DNA of 34,494 nt, from the NCBI GenBank assembly GCA_902522015.1, contig CABYTX010000010.1, forward strand, positions 1 through 34,494, read 5' to 3'. The first letter of the stretch is position 1; every line of letters starts with the position of its first letter. The stretch is from an uncultured Alphaproteobacteria bacterium (GTDB lineage: Bacteria > Pseudomonadota > Alphaproteobacteria > HIMB59 > GCA-002718135). A program made the translations under genes and the position numbers. Shown in pieces: positions 17,828 through 26,372 of the stretch. Under the pieces are notes generated by a model. The model saw only the letters and a program-made list of their open reading frames with translations, was not told the DNA's origin and ran no database searches.

Positions 17828-18613
17828 TTAATTAACTAATTCAATCGTAACTGGAGTGTGATCAGAAGCTTTTTCCCAGCCTCTTGGTTCACGATTAACA
17901 TTAACTGATTTAATTAAATCAGTTACCTCTGGAGTAGTAAGAAAATGATCAATTCGAAGACCATTACCTTTTTGCCAACTTCCACCTCTATAACCCCAAA
18001 AGGTCCAGTTTGTATTTCCATCAACAAAGTATTTAACTGTATCAACAAAACCTAAATTCAAAAGATTTCTAAATTTTTCTCTTGTAAATGGATGGGCACA
18101 AGCATCATTTTTAAAATTTTCTGGTGAATACACATCTTCATCATTAGGTATTACATTAAAATCTCCGCCTATAATAATTGGTTGATTATTATCAATTAAT
18201 TCTTTGATATATTTATTAAAATTTATCATCCAATCAATTTTGTAATCAAATTTTTCAGTTTCAATTGGATTTCCATTTGGAAGATAAATATTTATTAATT
18301 TAATTTTATTTTTTATATTTTTTAAGGATATTTCTGTTTCAATAAATCTGGAATTTGCATCTTTGTAATCAGGAATATTTAAATTTGAAATTTCAATATT
18401 TTCTTTGCTGAGTATGGCTACTCCATTCCAAGCTTTTTGCCCATTTACATAACACTTATAATTAATATTTTCTAATTCCTCTTTAGGAAAACTTTCATTT
18501 GTACACTTTAATTCTTGAATTAAATATAAATCTGATTGATCTTTTTTTATAAATTTTATTAAATGTTCTATTCTTGCATTAACTGAATTTACATTCCAGG
18601 TAGTAATTTTCAT
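17828..18613 (-). CDS. xthA: Exodeoxyribonuclease III (AP endonuclease)
   Basis: A 261-residue EEP-fold nuclease for base-excision repair that nicks abasic sites and trims 3' ends. Motifs in order are MKITTWNVNSVNAR (N-terminal metal and substrate loop), IQELK with the metal-binding glutamate, GVAILSK, NIYLPNGNP, GGDFNVIP and the terminal SDHTPVTIEL with the catalytic Asp-His. These match XthA. It follows erpA with no gap on the minus strand, a pair seen in other alphaproteobacteria. No irregular features. Confidence 0.94.
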   Translation of the reverse strand: MKITTWNVNSVNARIEHLIKFIKKDQSDLYLIQELKCTNESFPKEELENINYKCYVNGQKAWNGVAILSKENIEISNLNIPDYKDANSRFIETEISLKNIKNKIKLINIYLPNGNPIETEKFDYKIDWMINFNKYIKELIDNNQPIIIGGDFNVIPNDEDVYSPENFKNDACAHPFTREKFRNLLNLGFVDTVKYFVDGNTNWTFWGYRGGSWQKGNGLRIDHFLTTPEVTDLIKSVNVNREPRGWEKASDHTPVTIELVN

Positions 18614-18940
18614 TTATATTGAAAAAGAAGTACCACACCCACATGAAGAAGATGCTAGTGGATTAGAAATTTTAAAGGATGATCCAATCAATTCATTAAC
18701 ATAATCAATTTTCGATCCTTTAATTAATTCAATTGAAGTTTTATCTATTACTACATCAGCATTTTTATAATTAAAGATTAAATCATCTTCATTTGGTTTA
18801 TCAGAAAAATCAAATTTATATTGAAATCCAGCACAACCACCACCTAATACGGTAATTCTGAAATAGTTTGATTTTTCAGATAGAAGTATCTTGTTGATAT
18901 GATTCTGAGCACTTTCTGTAACTTCAATTATATTGTTCAT
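18614..18940 (-). CDS. erpA: A-type iron-sulfur carrier (ErpA/IscA)
   Basis: A 108-residue HesB/IscA/ErpA-family protein that delivers Fe-S clusters to apo-enzymes. The three cluster cysteines are present: C36 in GGGCAGFQYKF and the C100-G-C102 pair in SSSCGCGTSFSI near the C-terminus. The position divergent from dgt and upstream of xthA is the usual alphaproteobacterial ErpA location, which is why ErpA is chosen over IscA or SufA. No isc or suf cluster is in the window. The 54 bp to dgt hold the divergent start signals, but no specific site could be picked out. Confidence 0.88.
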   Translation of the reverse strand: MNNIIEVTESAQNHINKILLSEKSNYFRITVLGGGCAGFQYKFDFSDKPNEDDLIFNYKNADVVIDKTSIELIKGSKIDYVNELIGSSFKISNPLASSSCGCGTSFSI

Positions 18941-18994
18941 TTATCTAAATATTGTTATTAGTTATTTTTTTACAATTATAATATAAATTTTCTT

Positions 18995-20113
18995 ATGTTC
19001 AAACATTTAGCTTCCAATCCAGATAATTCAAATGGAAGATTGTATAATGAACTAGATGATGACTTGAGAAATCCATTTGAAAGAGATAGAGCTAGAGTTA
19101 TTCACTCTAATTCTTTTAGGAAATTAAAACACAAAACCCAAGTTTTTATTGAAAGTGAGAGTGATTATTTTAGGACTAGACTAACTCATTCTTTGGAAGT
19201 TGCCCAAATATCTAGATCAATTTGTAGATTACTTGATTTAGATGAAGATCTAGGTGAAACAGTTGCTCTCGCACATGATTTAGGCCATCCTCCTTTTGGT
19301 CACATTGGCGAAGATGCACTTGATAATTCAATGAAAAAGTTTGGAGGTTTTAATCATAATGATCAAACCTTGAGAGTTTTAACATTTATAGAAAAACGAC
19401 ATCCTGATTTTGATGGATTAAATCTAACATGGGAGAGCTTAGAGGGAATAATAAAACATAATGGAATTTTGAGTGGTCATTTACCTTATCACTTAGACAA
19501 TTATTCAAAATTACATAATCTAAATTTAACTGATCAACCTTATTTAGAATCACAGATAGCAAGCATATCTGATGATATTGCTTATAATAATCACGATGTA
19601 GAGGATGCTATTAGAGCAAATTTAATATCATTAGATGATATTGCAGAGTTAAGTTTTTTTGAAAAAATCATAATTAATTTAAAGGATCACTACAAAGATA
19701 TCCCTAATAAACTTCTAGTGTATCAAGTATTAAGAAACTCCATATCTAATATGATAAATGATATATATGAAACTACAAAAAAAAATTTAATTAATAATAA
19801 TATCAATTCTATTGATGATATACGTAAAAAAAATAATTTCGTTGTTTCATTTTCAAATGAAATGAAGAAAAATTGTGACATAATTAAAAAATTCTTATTT
19901 GATAAAGTTTATAATCACAGTCATTTATCAGATAAGAGACAGTATTCAAAAAAGGTTATATCTACTTTGTTTACTTATTTCGTAAAAAATAATAATAAAC
20001 TACCTATAGATTGGAGGGATCAAAATATCGAAATTGAAAGATTAATTTGTGATTATATTTCAGGAATGACAGATAGATTTGCTCTTAATTTATATAAGGA
20101 GATTAGTGAATAA
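18995..20113 (+). CDS. dgt: Deoxyguanosinetriphosphate triphosphohydrolase-like protein
   Basis: A 372-residue HD-domain dNTP triphosphohydrolase that hydrolyses dNTPs to the nucleoside and tripolyphosphate. The HD metal site is visible: THSLEVAQISRSI near 65, then ALAHDLGHPPFGHIGEDAL near 93, and later ISDDIAYNNHDVEDAI. The N-terminus RNPFERDRARVIHSNSFRKLKHKTQVF is the family signature. Length matches the shorter alphaproteobacterial Dgt form. The last 8 bases overlap argS, whose Shine-Dalgarno lies inside dgt, so the two are translated as a unit. Confidence 0.92.
   Translation: MFKHLASNPDNSNGRLYNELDDDLRNPFERDRARVIHSNSFRKLKHKTQVFIESESDYFRTRLTHSLEVAQISRSICRLLDLDEDLGETVALAHDLGHPPFGHIGEDALDNSMKKFGGFNHNDQTLRVLTFIEKRHPDFDGLNLTWESLEGIIKHNGILSGHLPYHLDNYSKLHNLNLTDQPYLESQIASISDDIAYNNHDVEDAIRANLISLDDIAELSFFEKIIINLKDHYKDIPNKLLVYQVLRNSISNMINDIYETTKKNLINNNINSIDDIRKKNNFVVSFSNEMKKNCDIIKKFLFDKVYNHSHLSDKRQYSKKVISTLFTYFVKNNNKLPIDWRDQNIEIERLICDYISGMTDRFALNLYKEISE
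20096..20101 (+). promoter_or_regulatory. Shine-Dalgarno that sets the argS start
   Basis: AAGGAG (20096-20101) is 4 nt before GTG 20106 and within the dgt reading frame. It favours this GTG over the TTG at 20079 given in the ORF track. Confidence 0.7.
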
Positions 20114-21836
20114 TTTTATAAAAGACCTTTCAGATTTTTTATTTGATTTTACAGATTTTTTAGAGAGTAACAAATTTATATCTCCAATCAATAAAAAACA
20201 GATTAGCATCGATTTCTCTTCAAATAGTAAACAAGGTGATTTGGCAACGAACTTTTATTTAATTGTTAAAAGAAAAATTATTAATGAAAATTTTAATATT
20301 GAAAAAGAACTAAATGATAGAATTAAATCAATCAAATTTATCGATCATTTTGAGGTTTCAAAAAATGGTTTTATAAATTTTTTTTTAAAAGATGAATTTG
20401 TATTAAGAAGTTTAAAAGAAATTTATAGTAAAAATTTTTTAAATCATGTTAATTATGGTGCAGATAGAAAAATAAATGTCGAATTTGTTTCAGCTAATCC
20501 AACTGGACCATTGCATATAGCTCATATAAGAGGTGCTGTATTTGGAGATGTATTAAGCTCTCTTTATACTAAAACAGGTTTTGATGTTACTAGAGAATAT
20601 TACGTTAATGATGCAGGTTCTCAAATTGATAAATTATCAAACTCTCTTTTGAAACGATATTTACAATTATTTGATAAAAAAATTGAGTTAGAAGAAGATG
20701 AGTATCCTGGTGAATACTTAATAGATATTGCCAAAAAAATTAAAAATGAAGATGGTGATAAGTGGTTAAACTTTCAGCAAGAAGAAACAATTCAATATTT
20801 TAAAAATTTCGCATTAAAAAATATACTTTTAAGCATAAAATCAGATTTAGAATTAATAAACATAAGATTTGATAAATTTACTCATGAAACTGAAATAGAA
20901 AAAAGTAAAATTATTGACGAACTTTTTTTAATCTTGGATGAAAAAAAATTATTATATGAAGGTATTTTAGAGAAACCAAAGGGTGATGATTCTGATTGGG
21001 AGCCAAGAGAGCAACTATTATTTAGATCCTCTAAATTACTAGACAATGAAGATCGAGCATTAAAAAAATCAAATGGTGAATGGACCTATTTTGCAAATGA
21101 TGCAGCATATCATTTAGATAAATGTAAAAGAAATTTTGACAGATTAGTAAATATTTGGGGGTCTGATCATATTGGCTATATTCCAAGAATGAATTCGTTA
21201 ATTAAAGCTATTAAAGATGATGAAACTTATTTAAACATTTTAACTTGTCAGATTGTAAGTTTAATTCAAAATAAACAAAAAATTAAAATGTCAAAAAGAT
21301 CTGGAAATTTTGTAACATTAGCTAATGTTCATTCTAAGGTTGGAAAAGATCCTATAAGGTACTACATGATTTCTACTAAAAATGAGACAGCAATTGACTT
21401 TAATTTAGATTCTGTTGTTGAAAAAAATAAAGATAACAAAGTTTTTTATTGTCAATACGCACACGCTAGAGCTTCATCAGTAATTAATAAAGCAAATGAA
21501 TTAGGTATAAAAATTAAAAAAGATTATAATTTTACTGAAATACAAAATCTATCTGATGAGGAGGTAAAATTAATCAAAAAGTTAATTTGTTATCCTTATT
21601 TGTTGTATCAATCATCATATTATAATGAACCACATCGACTAATAAATTACTTAGAAGAAATATCCTCTGATTTCCATTCAATTTGGAATAAAGGTAAAGA
21701 TAATGAATCACTTCGTTTTATAGATTCAAAAAATATAGAAAAGACAATTTCAAAACTATTTTGGTTGGAATCATTTAGAGTTGTTTTAAAAGATATATTT
21801 TCAATTATTGATATAAGCGCACCTGAAACAATGTAA
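20106..21836 (+). CDS. argS: Arginyl-tRNA synthetase
   Basis: A class I synthetase that charges tRNA-Arg; 576 residues from the GTG start. The HIGH motif is ANPTGPLHIAHIRGAVFGD (about 133-150), the KMSKS-like motif is IKMSKRSGNFVTLA near 395, and the C-terminal DALR anticodon-binding domain carries YCQYAHARASSVINKA. The N-terminal Add1 domain has the NFYLIVKRKI region. Starting at GTG 20106 rather than TTG 20079 removes nine residues that have no counterpart, and it places a good Shine-Dalgarno. The gene overlaps dgt by 8 bp and the next gene by one base. Confidence 0.95.
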   Translation: MNNFIKDLSDFLFDFTDFLESNKFISPINKKQISIDFSSNSKQGDLATNFYLIVKRKIINENFNIEKELNDRIKSIKFIDHFEVSKNGFINFFLKDEFVLRSLKEIYSKNFLNHVNYGADRKINVEFVSANPTGPLHIAHIRGAVFGDVLSSLYTKTGFDVTREYYVNDAGSQIDKLSNSLLKRYLQLFDKKIELEEDEYPGEYLIDIAKKIKNEDGDKWLNFQQEETIQYFKNFALKNILLSIKSDLELINIRFDKFTHETEIEKSKIIDELFLILDEKKLLYEGILEKPKGDDSDWEPREQLLFRSSKLLDNEDRALKKSNGEWTYFANDAAYHLDKCKRNFDRLVNIWGSDHIGYIPRMNSLIKAIKDDETYLNILTCQIVSLIQNKQKIKMSKRSGNFVTLANVHSKVGKDPIRYYMISTKNETAIDFNLDSVVEKNKDNKVFYCQYAHARASSVINKANELGIKIKKDYNFTEIQNLSDEEVKLIKKLICYPYLLYQSSYYNEPHRLINYLEEISSDFHSIWNKGKDNESLRFIDSKNIEKTISKLFWLESFRVVLKDIFSIIDISAPETM

Positions 21837-22348
21837 TGATTAAAAGAATTATTTTTAAAAGAAAAAATAATCACATTTTAAAATATTCTTTATTATTATT
21901 GCTATTTATTATTATTCTTTATCTTATCTCATTTTATTATTTTAGTAATAGGGAGTATTTTGTCATTCCTAAATTTACTGATAAATATTTTGTTATTCCT
22001 ACTAATAAAGAAGGTGAGGTTGTTGATTATTTAGACAAGAAAAGTTTAAATAACATAGATAATGAAATTAAAGATTTTGATTTTAAAAATATAGACGAAC
22101 TTGATTTTACAATTCAATTATATAGCAATGATAATTTTGAAAATATTAATAAATATTTGTACAATTTATTAGAAAATAAAAAAGCAATTATAGATCATGA
22201 AGATATTTTTGTTTTTTATAAAAAAACTGAAATAGGTACACAATATTTTATTACCTATAAAAATTATATCTCTAAGAATAACGCTTTTGAAGCTTGTGAT
22301 TTATTAACAATTGTTAAGACTTGCATAATACTTAATTTACAAAATTAA
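21836..22348 (+). CDS. Membrane-anchored SPOR-like protein (degenerate)
   Basis: A 170-residue protein with a short basic cytoplasmic start, one membrane segment (about 17-37) and a C-terminal region (about 97-168) with the beta-alpha-beta rhythm of a SPOR peptidoglycan-binding domain: FTIQLYSNDNFENINKYLYNLLENK, then IFVFYKKTEIGTQYFITYKNYISKNNAFEACDLL. Conserved SPOR residues are weak, so the call leans on gene order: a SPOR protein sits between argS and scpA/nagZ in alphaproteobacteria. SPOR proteins bind denuded glycan at the division septum. It starts on the last base of the argS stop. It could alternatively be an unrelated anchored protein. Confidence 0.6.
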   Translation: MIKRIIFKRKNNHILKYSLLLLLFIIILYLISFYYFSNREYFVIPKFTDKYFVIPTNKEGEVVDYLDKKSLNNIDNEIKDFDFKNIDELDFTIQLYSNDNFENINKYLYNLLENKKAIIDHEDIFVFYKKTEIGTQYFITYKNYISKNNAFEACDLLTIVKTCIILNLQN

Positions 22349-22351
22349 TAA

Positions 22352-22370
22352 TATTGAGAGAATCTCAATA
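22352..22370 (+). repeat. Short perfect hairpin between the SPOR gene and scpA
   Basis: TATTGAGA and TCTCAATA form an 8-bp stem with a GAA loop, followed by only four T. It lies just where nagZ is found in relatives. It may be a weak terminator or mRNA-stability hairpin; too AT-rich to be sure. Confidence 0.4.
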
Positions 22371-22387
22371 ATTTTATATAAAAAGTT

Positions 22388-23155
22388 GTGTTAAATGTTC
22401 CAGATACAGAAATAAAAGAAGGTCAATTTAACCTATTATTAGACAATTTTGAAGGTCCTATAGACCTTTTGTTGGTTTTGGCTAGATCACAGAAGGTTGA
22501 TTTATCTGATATATCTATATCCGAGTTAGCTGATCAATATATTAATTTTATTAATCAATATAGAAATATTCATATTGAAATAGCTGCAGATTATTTAGTG
22601 ATGGCAGCATGGCTAACGTATTTGAAATCAAGATTACTATTGCCAAAAGAAGAAAAAACAGATGAATATACAGCTGATGAATTAGAAGAGGCTTTAAAAT
22701 ATCAATTACAGAGACTAGAGGCTTTTCAAAATATTTCTAAAATCATATATTCAAGACCTCTTGTTAATAGAGATGTATTTTATGGGGGGTCATCTGAAGG
22801 TCTCAAAGTTAAATATAATATTAATTATACTTCTAATTTATATGACTTACTAAAATCATATAGTCAAATACTTAAATCGAATGAACAGGTAAAACAATTA
22901 ACTATTGAGTATTCAGAACTTTATTCAGTTGATCAAGCAGTTAAAAGATTAAAAGGTATTTTTGGAAATATTACAGAATGGACTAATTTTTTAAATGTAA
23001 TTCCAAATTTAATTAAAGCTAATAAGACAATTAATAAATCCATTATCTCATCTAATTTTGTTGCTTCTTTAGAATTATCAAAAAATGGCTTTATTGATTT
23101 AAAACAAGATGAAAGTTTTGGGAATATTTATTTAAAATTTAATCAAAATGAATAA
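22388..23155 (+). CDS. scpA: Segregation and condensation protein A (kleisin)
   Basis: A 255-residue ScpA kleisin that bridges the Smc dimer and binds ScpB for chromosome compaction and segregation. The N-terminal helix region FNLLLDNFEGPIDLLLVLARSQKVDLSDISISELADQY and AADYLVMAAWLTYLKSRLLLP are diagnostic. The C-terminal winged-helix part has KRLKGIFGNITEW. Translation begins at GTG 22388 with no Shine-Dalgarno; no upstream in-frame start is better. The 3' end overlaps scpB by 8 bp. Its own smc partner is not in the window. Confidence 0.93.
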   Translation: MLNVPDTEIKEGQFNLLLDNFEGPIDLLLVLARSQKVDLSDISISELADQYINFINQYRNIHIEIAADYLVMAAWLTYLKSRLLLPKEEKTDEYTADELEEALKYQLQRLEAFQNISKIIYSRPLVNRDVFYGGSSEGLKVKYNINYTSNLYDLLKSYSQILKSNEQVKQLTIEYSELYSVDQAVKRLKGIFGNITEWTNFLNVIPNLIKANKTINKSIISSNFVASLELSKNGFIDLKQDESFGNIYLKFNQNE

Positions 23156-23783
23156 TAAAGATATTAAAATTTTAGAAGCAATATTATTTGCATCAGGAGA
23201 GCCACTTGATGAAAATGATTTAAAAGAAAAAATTAAAGATAAAAATAATATAAGTAAGCTATTACTAGAAATTAAAGATTTTTATAAAAATAGAGGTATT
23301 AATTTAATCAAAACTGGCAACAAATGGTCTTTTAGAACTGCTGAAGATCTCAGTGATGAATTAACAATTTTTAAAACACAGAAAAGAAAATTATCAAGAG
23401 CAGCATTAGAAACATTATCTATAATTGCTTACCAACAACCAATAACAAGATCAGAAATTGAAAATATTAGAGGTGTTCAAATGGGTAGAGGCTCTCTAGA
23501 TCATTTGATGGAAATAGGATGGATACGTCCTTCAGGTAGAAAAAGTATACCTGGTAAACCTACTTTATGGTCTACCACAGATTTGTTTGTTGAACATTTT
23601 GGATTGAATAGTTTATCCGATTTACCCAATAAAGAGGAGCTAAAGGCAAGTGGTTTTCTTGATAAACGTTCTGCGATTGCAACTATAAGTGATCTTGCCA
23701 AAAATGATGAAAATTTACAAAGTAATGATAATTTAGAACAGGATGATGAAAATAATATTGATGATTTTATTCAAAATACTTAG
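23148..23783 (+). CDS. scpB: Segregation and condensation protein B
   Basis: A 211-residue ScpB with tandem winged-helix domains: ILEAILFASGEPLDENDL at the start, then KLSRAALETLSIIAYQQPITRSEIENIRGVQ and GRKSIPGKPTLWSTTDLFVEHFGLNSLSDLP. All are standard ScpB signatures. The C-terminal tail (about 185-211) is acidic and low-complexity. The protein forms a dimer that binds ScpA. It overlaps scpA by 8 bp and is followed after 50 bp by tatA. That 50-bp gap has a T-rich stretch but no stable stem. Confidence 0.93.
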   Translation: MNNKDIKILEAILFASGEPLDENDLKEKIKDKNNISKLLLEIKDFYKNRGINLIKTGNKWSFRTAEDLSDELTIFKTQKRKLSRAALETLSIIAYQQPITRSEIENIRGVQMGRGSLDHLMEIGWIRPSGRKSIPGKPTLWSTTDLFVEHFGLNSLSDLPNKEELKASGFLDKRSAIATISDLAKNDENLQSNDNLEQDDENNIDDFIQNT

Positions 23784-23833
23784 TTAACTTATTACTTCTT
23801 GTTTTTTTCCTATAGTTTCCGTATAAGCCCTGT

Positions 23834-24019
23834 ATGACACCTAGTATTTGGCAATTATTAATTGTACTCGTTATTGTTCTACTTCTTTTCGGTAGAGGTA
23901 AAATACCTCAACTTATGGGTGATATGGCAAAAGGAATCAAATCATTCAAGAGAGGAATGTCTGACGAAGAAAAAAAAGAAGATAAAAATTTAGAGAATAA
24001 AAACGACGAAGAAAAGTAA
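23834..24019 (+). CDS. tatA: Twin-arginine translocase subunit TatA
   Basis: A 61-residue protein with one N-terminal membrane helix ([17 protein letters not shown]), the conserved FGRGKIP hinge (19-25), an amphipathic helix [16 protein letters not shown] and a charged acidic/lysine-rich tail. This is the classic TatA layout: many copies form the pore for folded proteins. It is shorter than E. coli TatA (89) but typical for alphaproteobacteria. It heads the tatABC run, five bases before tatB. Confidence 0.95.
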   Translation: MTPSIWQLLIVLVIVLLLFGRGKIPQLMGDMAKGIKSFKRGMSDEEKKEDKNLENKNDEEK

Positions 24020-24024
24020 ATATA

Positions 24025-24339
24025 ATGTTTACTTTTGGTTGGAGTGAAATTTTCTTAATTGGGATAATAGTCGTTGTTGTTATTGGCCCAAAAGATCTTC
24101 CAAAATTCATTAAACAAGTTGGATCTTTTACTAAATATATTAAAAAAATGTCTTCTGAATTTAAGTCATCTATAAATGAAATTGCTGAGGAGGAAGAAAT
24201 TAAAGAATTAGCTAAATCAGTCAAAGAGGTAAAAAAAATAAAAGACGGCATTAATATCAAAAAAAATTTTGAAAACGAGATTAAAGAAGTTCAAGAAACA
24301 GTGAAAATGACCGAGAATGAATTTTCAAAAAAAAATTAA
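24025..24339 (+). CDS. tatB: Twin-arginine translocase subunit TatB
   Basis: A 104-residue protein with an N-terminal membrane helix (SEIFLIGIIVVVVIG), the IGPKDLPKF hinge (20-28) and a long, charged amphipathic helix with lysine/glutamate repeats. The MF-x-GWSEI start and GPKDLP motif separate TatB from TatA. It forms the substrate receptor with TatC. It is shorter than E. coli TatB (171); the disordered C-terminal tail is cut down, as in other streamlined genomes. Confidence 0.93.
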   Translation: MFTFGWSEIFLIGIIVVVVIGPKDLPKFIKQVGSFTKYIKKMSSEFKSSINEIAEEEEIKELAKSVKEVKKIKDGINIKKNFENEIKEVQETVKMTENEFSKKN

Positions 24340-24354
24340 TTTATTATTTTTGTA

Positions 24355-25110
24355 ATGGCTGAAGAAAAATTTGAAGAAATGTCTCTAATAGGGCATCTCA
24401 CCGAGTTACGAAAAAGACTACTATGGAGTTTTTTATATATTTTATTAATCTTTATTGTTTGTTTTTACTTTGCAGATGAATTATTTGCCTTTTTAGCCAG
24501 TCCTCTAGTAGAACTATTTGATAAAGATAAAGGTCAAGGTTTTATTTATACAGCTTTACAAGAAGCTTTTTTTACAGAATTAAAAATAGCTTTTTTCTTT
24601 GCTTTATTTTTTTCATTCCCATTAATTGCAATACAAATATGGAGATTTATTGCACCAGGATTATACAAAAAGGAAAAGAGAGCTTTTTTACCCTATTTAG
24701 TTGCGACACCAATTTTATTTTTTGCCGGTGGATCAATGGTTTATTATATTATTGCGCCATTGGCATGGTCTTTTTTCCTATCTTATCAAAACCTTGGTTC
24801 TAGTGGTGTTCCTATTCGATTAGAAGCTAAGATGGGGGAATATTTATCCCTTATGATGCGATTTATTTTTGCTTTTGGTTTAGCATTTCAGCTTCCTGTT
24901 GTTTTATCTTTAATGGCAAGAGTAGGGATGGTTACTTATGAATCACTTAAAAAATTTAGAAAATATGCAATTGTATTAGCATTTTTATCGGCAGCATTCT
25001 TAACTCCACCTGATCCATTTAGTCAAATAAGTTTAGCTCTGCCAATTATATTTTTATACGAAGTTTCAATTTATATTGCAAAACTAATACAAAAAAATAA
25101 AGATAAGTAA
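24355..25110 (+). CDS. tatC: Twin-arginine translocase subunit TatC
   Basis: A 251-residue inner-membrane receptor for twin-arginine signal peptides with six membrane helices. The N-terminal SLIGHLTELRKRLLWS (10-25) is the signal-binding signature. QIWRFIAPGLYKKEKRAF in the first cytoplasmic loop, FAFGLAFQLPVVLSLM and AFLTPPDPFSQISLALP complete the TatC pattern. Its last base is shared with the serS start (TAATG). The full tatABC set implies export of folded redox proteins. Confidence 0.96.
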   Translation: MAEEKFEEMSLIGHLTELRKRLLWSFLYILLIFIVCFYFADELFAFLASPLVELFDKDKGQGFIYTALQEAFFTELKIAFFFALFFSFPLIAIQIWRFIAPGLYKKEKRAFLPYLVATPILFFAGGSMVYYIIAPLAWSFFLSYQNLGSSGVPIRLEAKMGEYLSLMMRFIFAFGLAFQLPVVLSLMARVGMVTYESLKKFRKYAIVLAFLSAAFLTPPDPFSQISLALPIIFLYEVSIYIAKLIQKNKDK

Positions 25111-26372
25111 TGCATAATATTAATTTTATCAGAGAAAATCCAACAGAGTTTGATAATTATATGAAACAAAGAGGTGAGCATCCAATATCAAATAAAATAT
25201 TAGAAATAGATAAAGTTAAAAGAGAAACTCAGACTGTTCTTCAGAACCTTTTAGCAGAAAGAAACTCTATTTCTAAAAATATTGGTAAACTTAAAAGTGA
25301 AAATAAAGATGCTTCATCAGAAATGAATAAAGTTGATGAAATTAAAAATAAAATTATTAATTTAAAGGAACTTGAGACTATTAAAGACGAGGAGCTAAAA
25401 ACTATTCTCTCTAGACTTCCAAATATAGCTGATAAGACTGTACCTATAGGAAGCAATGAAGCAGACAATACAAAATATAGAGAATGGGGTGAAAAACCAG
25501 AATTTGATTTTAATCCTAAAACTCATTTTGAATTAGGGGAAAATTTAGGTTTAATGAATTTTGAAACTGCATCTAAATTATCAGGATCTAGATTTGTTTT
25601 ATTAAAAAATCAACTTTCTAAGCTGGAAAGAGCAATAGCAAATTTTATGTTAGATAAGCATACGAATGAAAATGGTTATATTGAATATAATTTACCTTTT
25701 TTGGTTAAAGATTCTGCCCTTTTTGGAACAGGGCAATTACCTAAATTTGGTGAAGATTTATTTACTGCTGGGGAAGATCATTGGTTAATACCAACTGCTG
25801 AAGTTCCTTTAACAAACATGGTTAGAGAGGAAATACTTAACCAAAATCAATTACCCATGAGAGTTACTTCTTATACCCCATGTTTTAGATCAGAGGCTGG
25901 TGCTGCTGGTAAAGATACTCGTGGTATGTTAAGACAGCATCAATTTACTAAAGTTGAATTAGTTTCAATAGTAGAGCCACAGCATTCACAAGATGAATTA
26001 GAAAGAATGCTTGAAAGCGCTGAGAGTATTCTTCAAGATTTAAATATTCATTATAGGATTATGACTTTGTGTACTGGTGATATGGGCTTTTCAGCATCAA
26101 AAACATACGATATTGAAGTGTGGCTTCCAGGTGAAAATACTTATAGAGAAATTTCAAGCTGCTCAAATTGTAATGATTTTCAAGCTAGGAGAATGAATAC
26201 AAGATATAAATTAGAAAATAAAAATATTTTTGTTCATACACTTAATGGATCCGGCTTAGCAGTAGGAAGAACACTAATTGCTATTCTTGAAAATTATCAA
26301 ATGAAAGATGGAAATATTAAAATTCCAGAAGTTTTGAAAAAATATTTCAATAATTCTGATACTCTTATCTAG
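25110..26372 (+). CDS. serS: Seryl-tRNA synthetase
   Basis: A 420-residue class II synthetase. The N-terminal long coiled coil that grips the tRNA variable arm spans roughly 28-105 (LLAERNSISKNIGKLKSENKD...). Motif 1 is the LSGSRFVLLKNQLSKLERAI region, motif 2 TPCFRSEAGAAGKDTRGMLRQHQFTKVEL begins near 255, and motif 3 is NGSGLAVGRTLIAILENYQ. It is joined to tatC by a one-base overlap and to pcm by another. In relatives surE lies between serS and pcm; here it is missing. Confidence 0.96.
   Translation: MHNINFIRENPTEFDNYMKQRGEHPISNKILEIDKVKRETQTVLQNLLAERNSISKNIGKLKSENKDASSEMNKVDEIKNKIINLKELETIKDEELKTILSRLPNIADKTVPIGSNEADNTKYREWGEKPEFDFNPKTHFELGENLGLMNFETASKLSGSRFVLLKNQLSKLERAIANFMLDKHTNENGYIEYNLPFLVKDSALFGTGQLPKFGEDLFTAGEDHWLIPTAEVPLTNMVREEILNQNQLPMRVTSYTPCFRSEAGAAGKDTRGMLRQHQFTKVELVSIVEPQHSQDELERMLESAESILQDLNIHYRIMTLCTGDMGFSASKTYDIEVWLPGENTYREISSCSNCNDFQARRMNTRYKLENKNIFVHTLNGSGLAVGRTLIAILENYQMKDGNIKIPEVLKKYFNNSDTLI

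Noticed and set aside
20079-20105. TTG start for argS within dgt
   Set aside because: GTG 20106 has AAGGAG at proper distance; the extra nine residues have no family counterpart.
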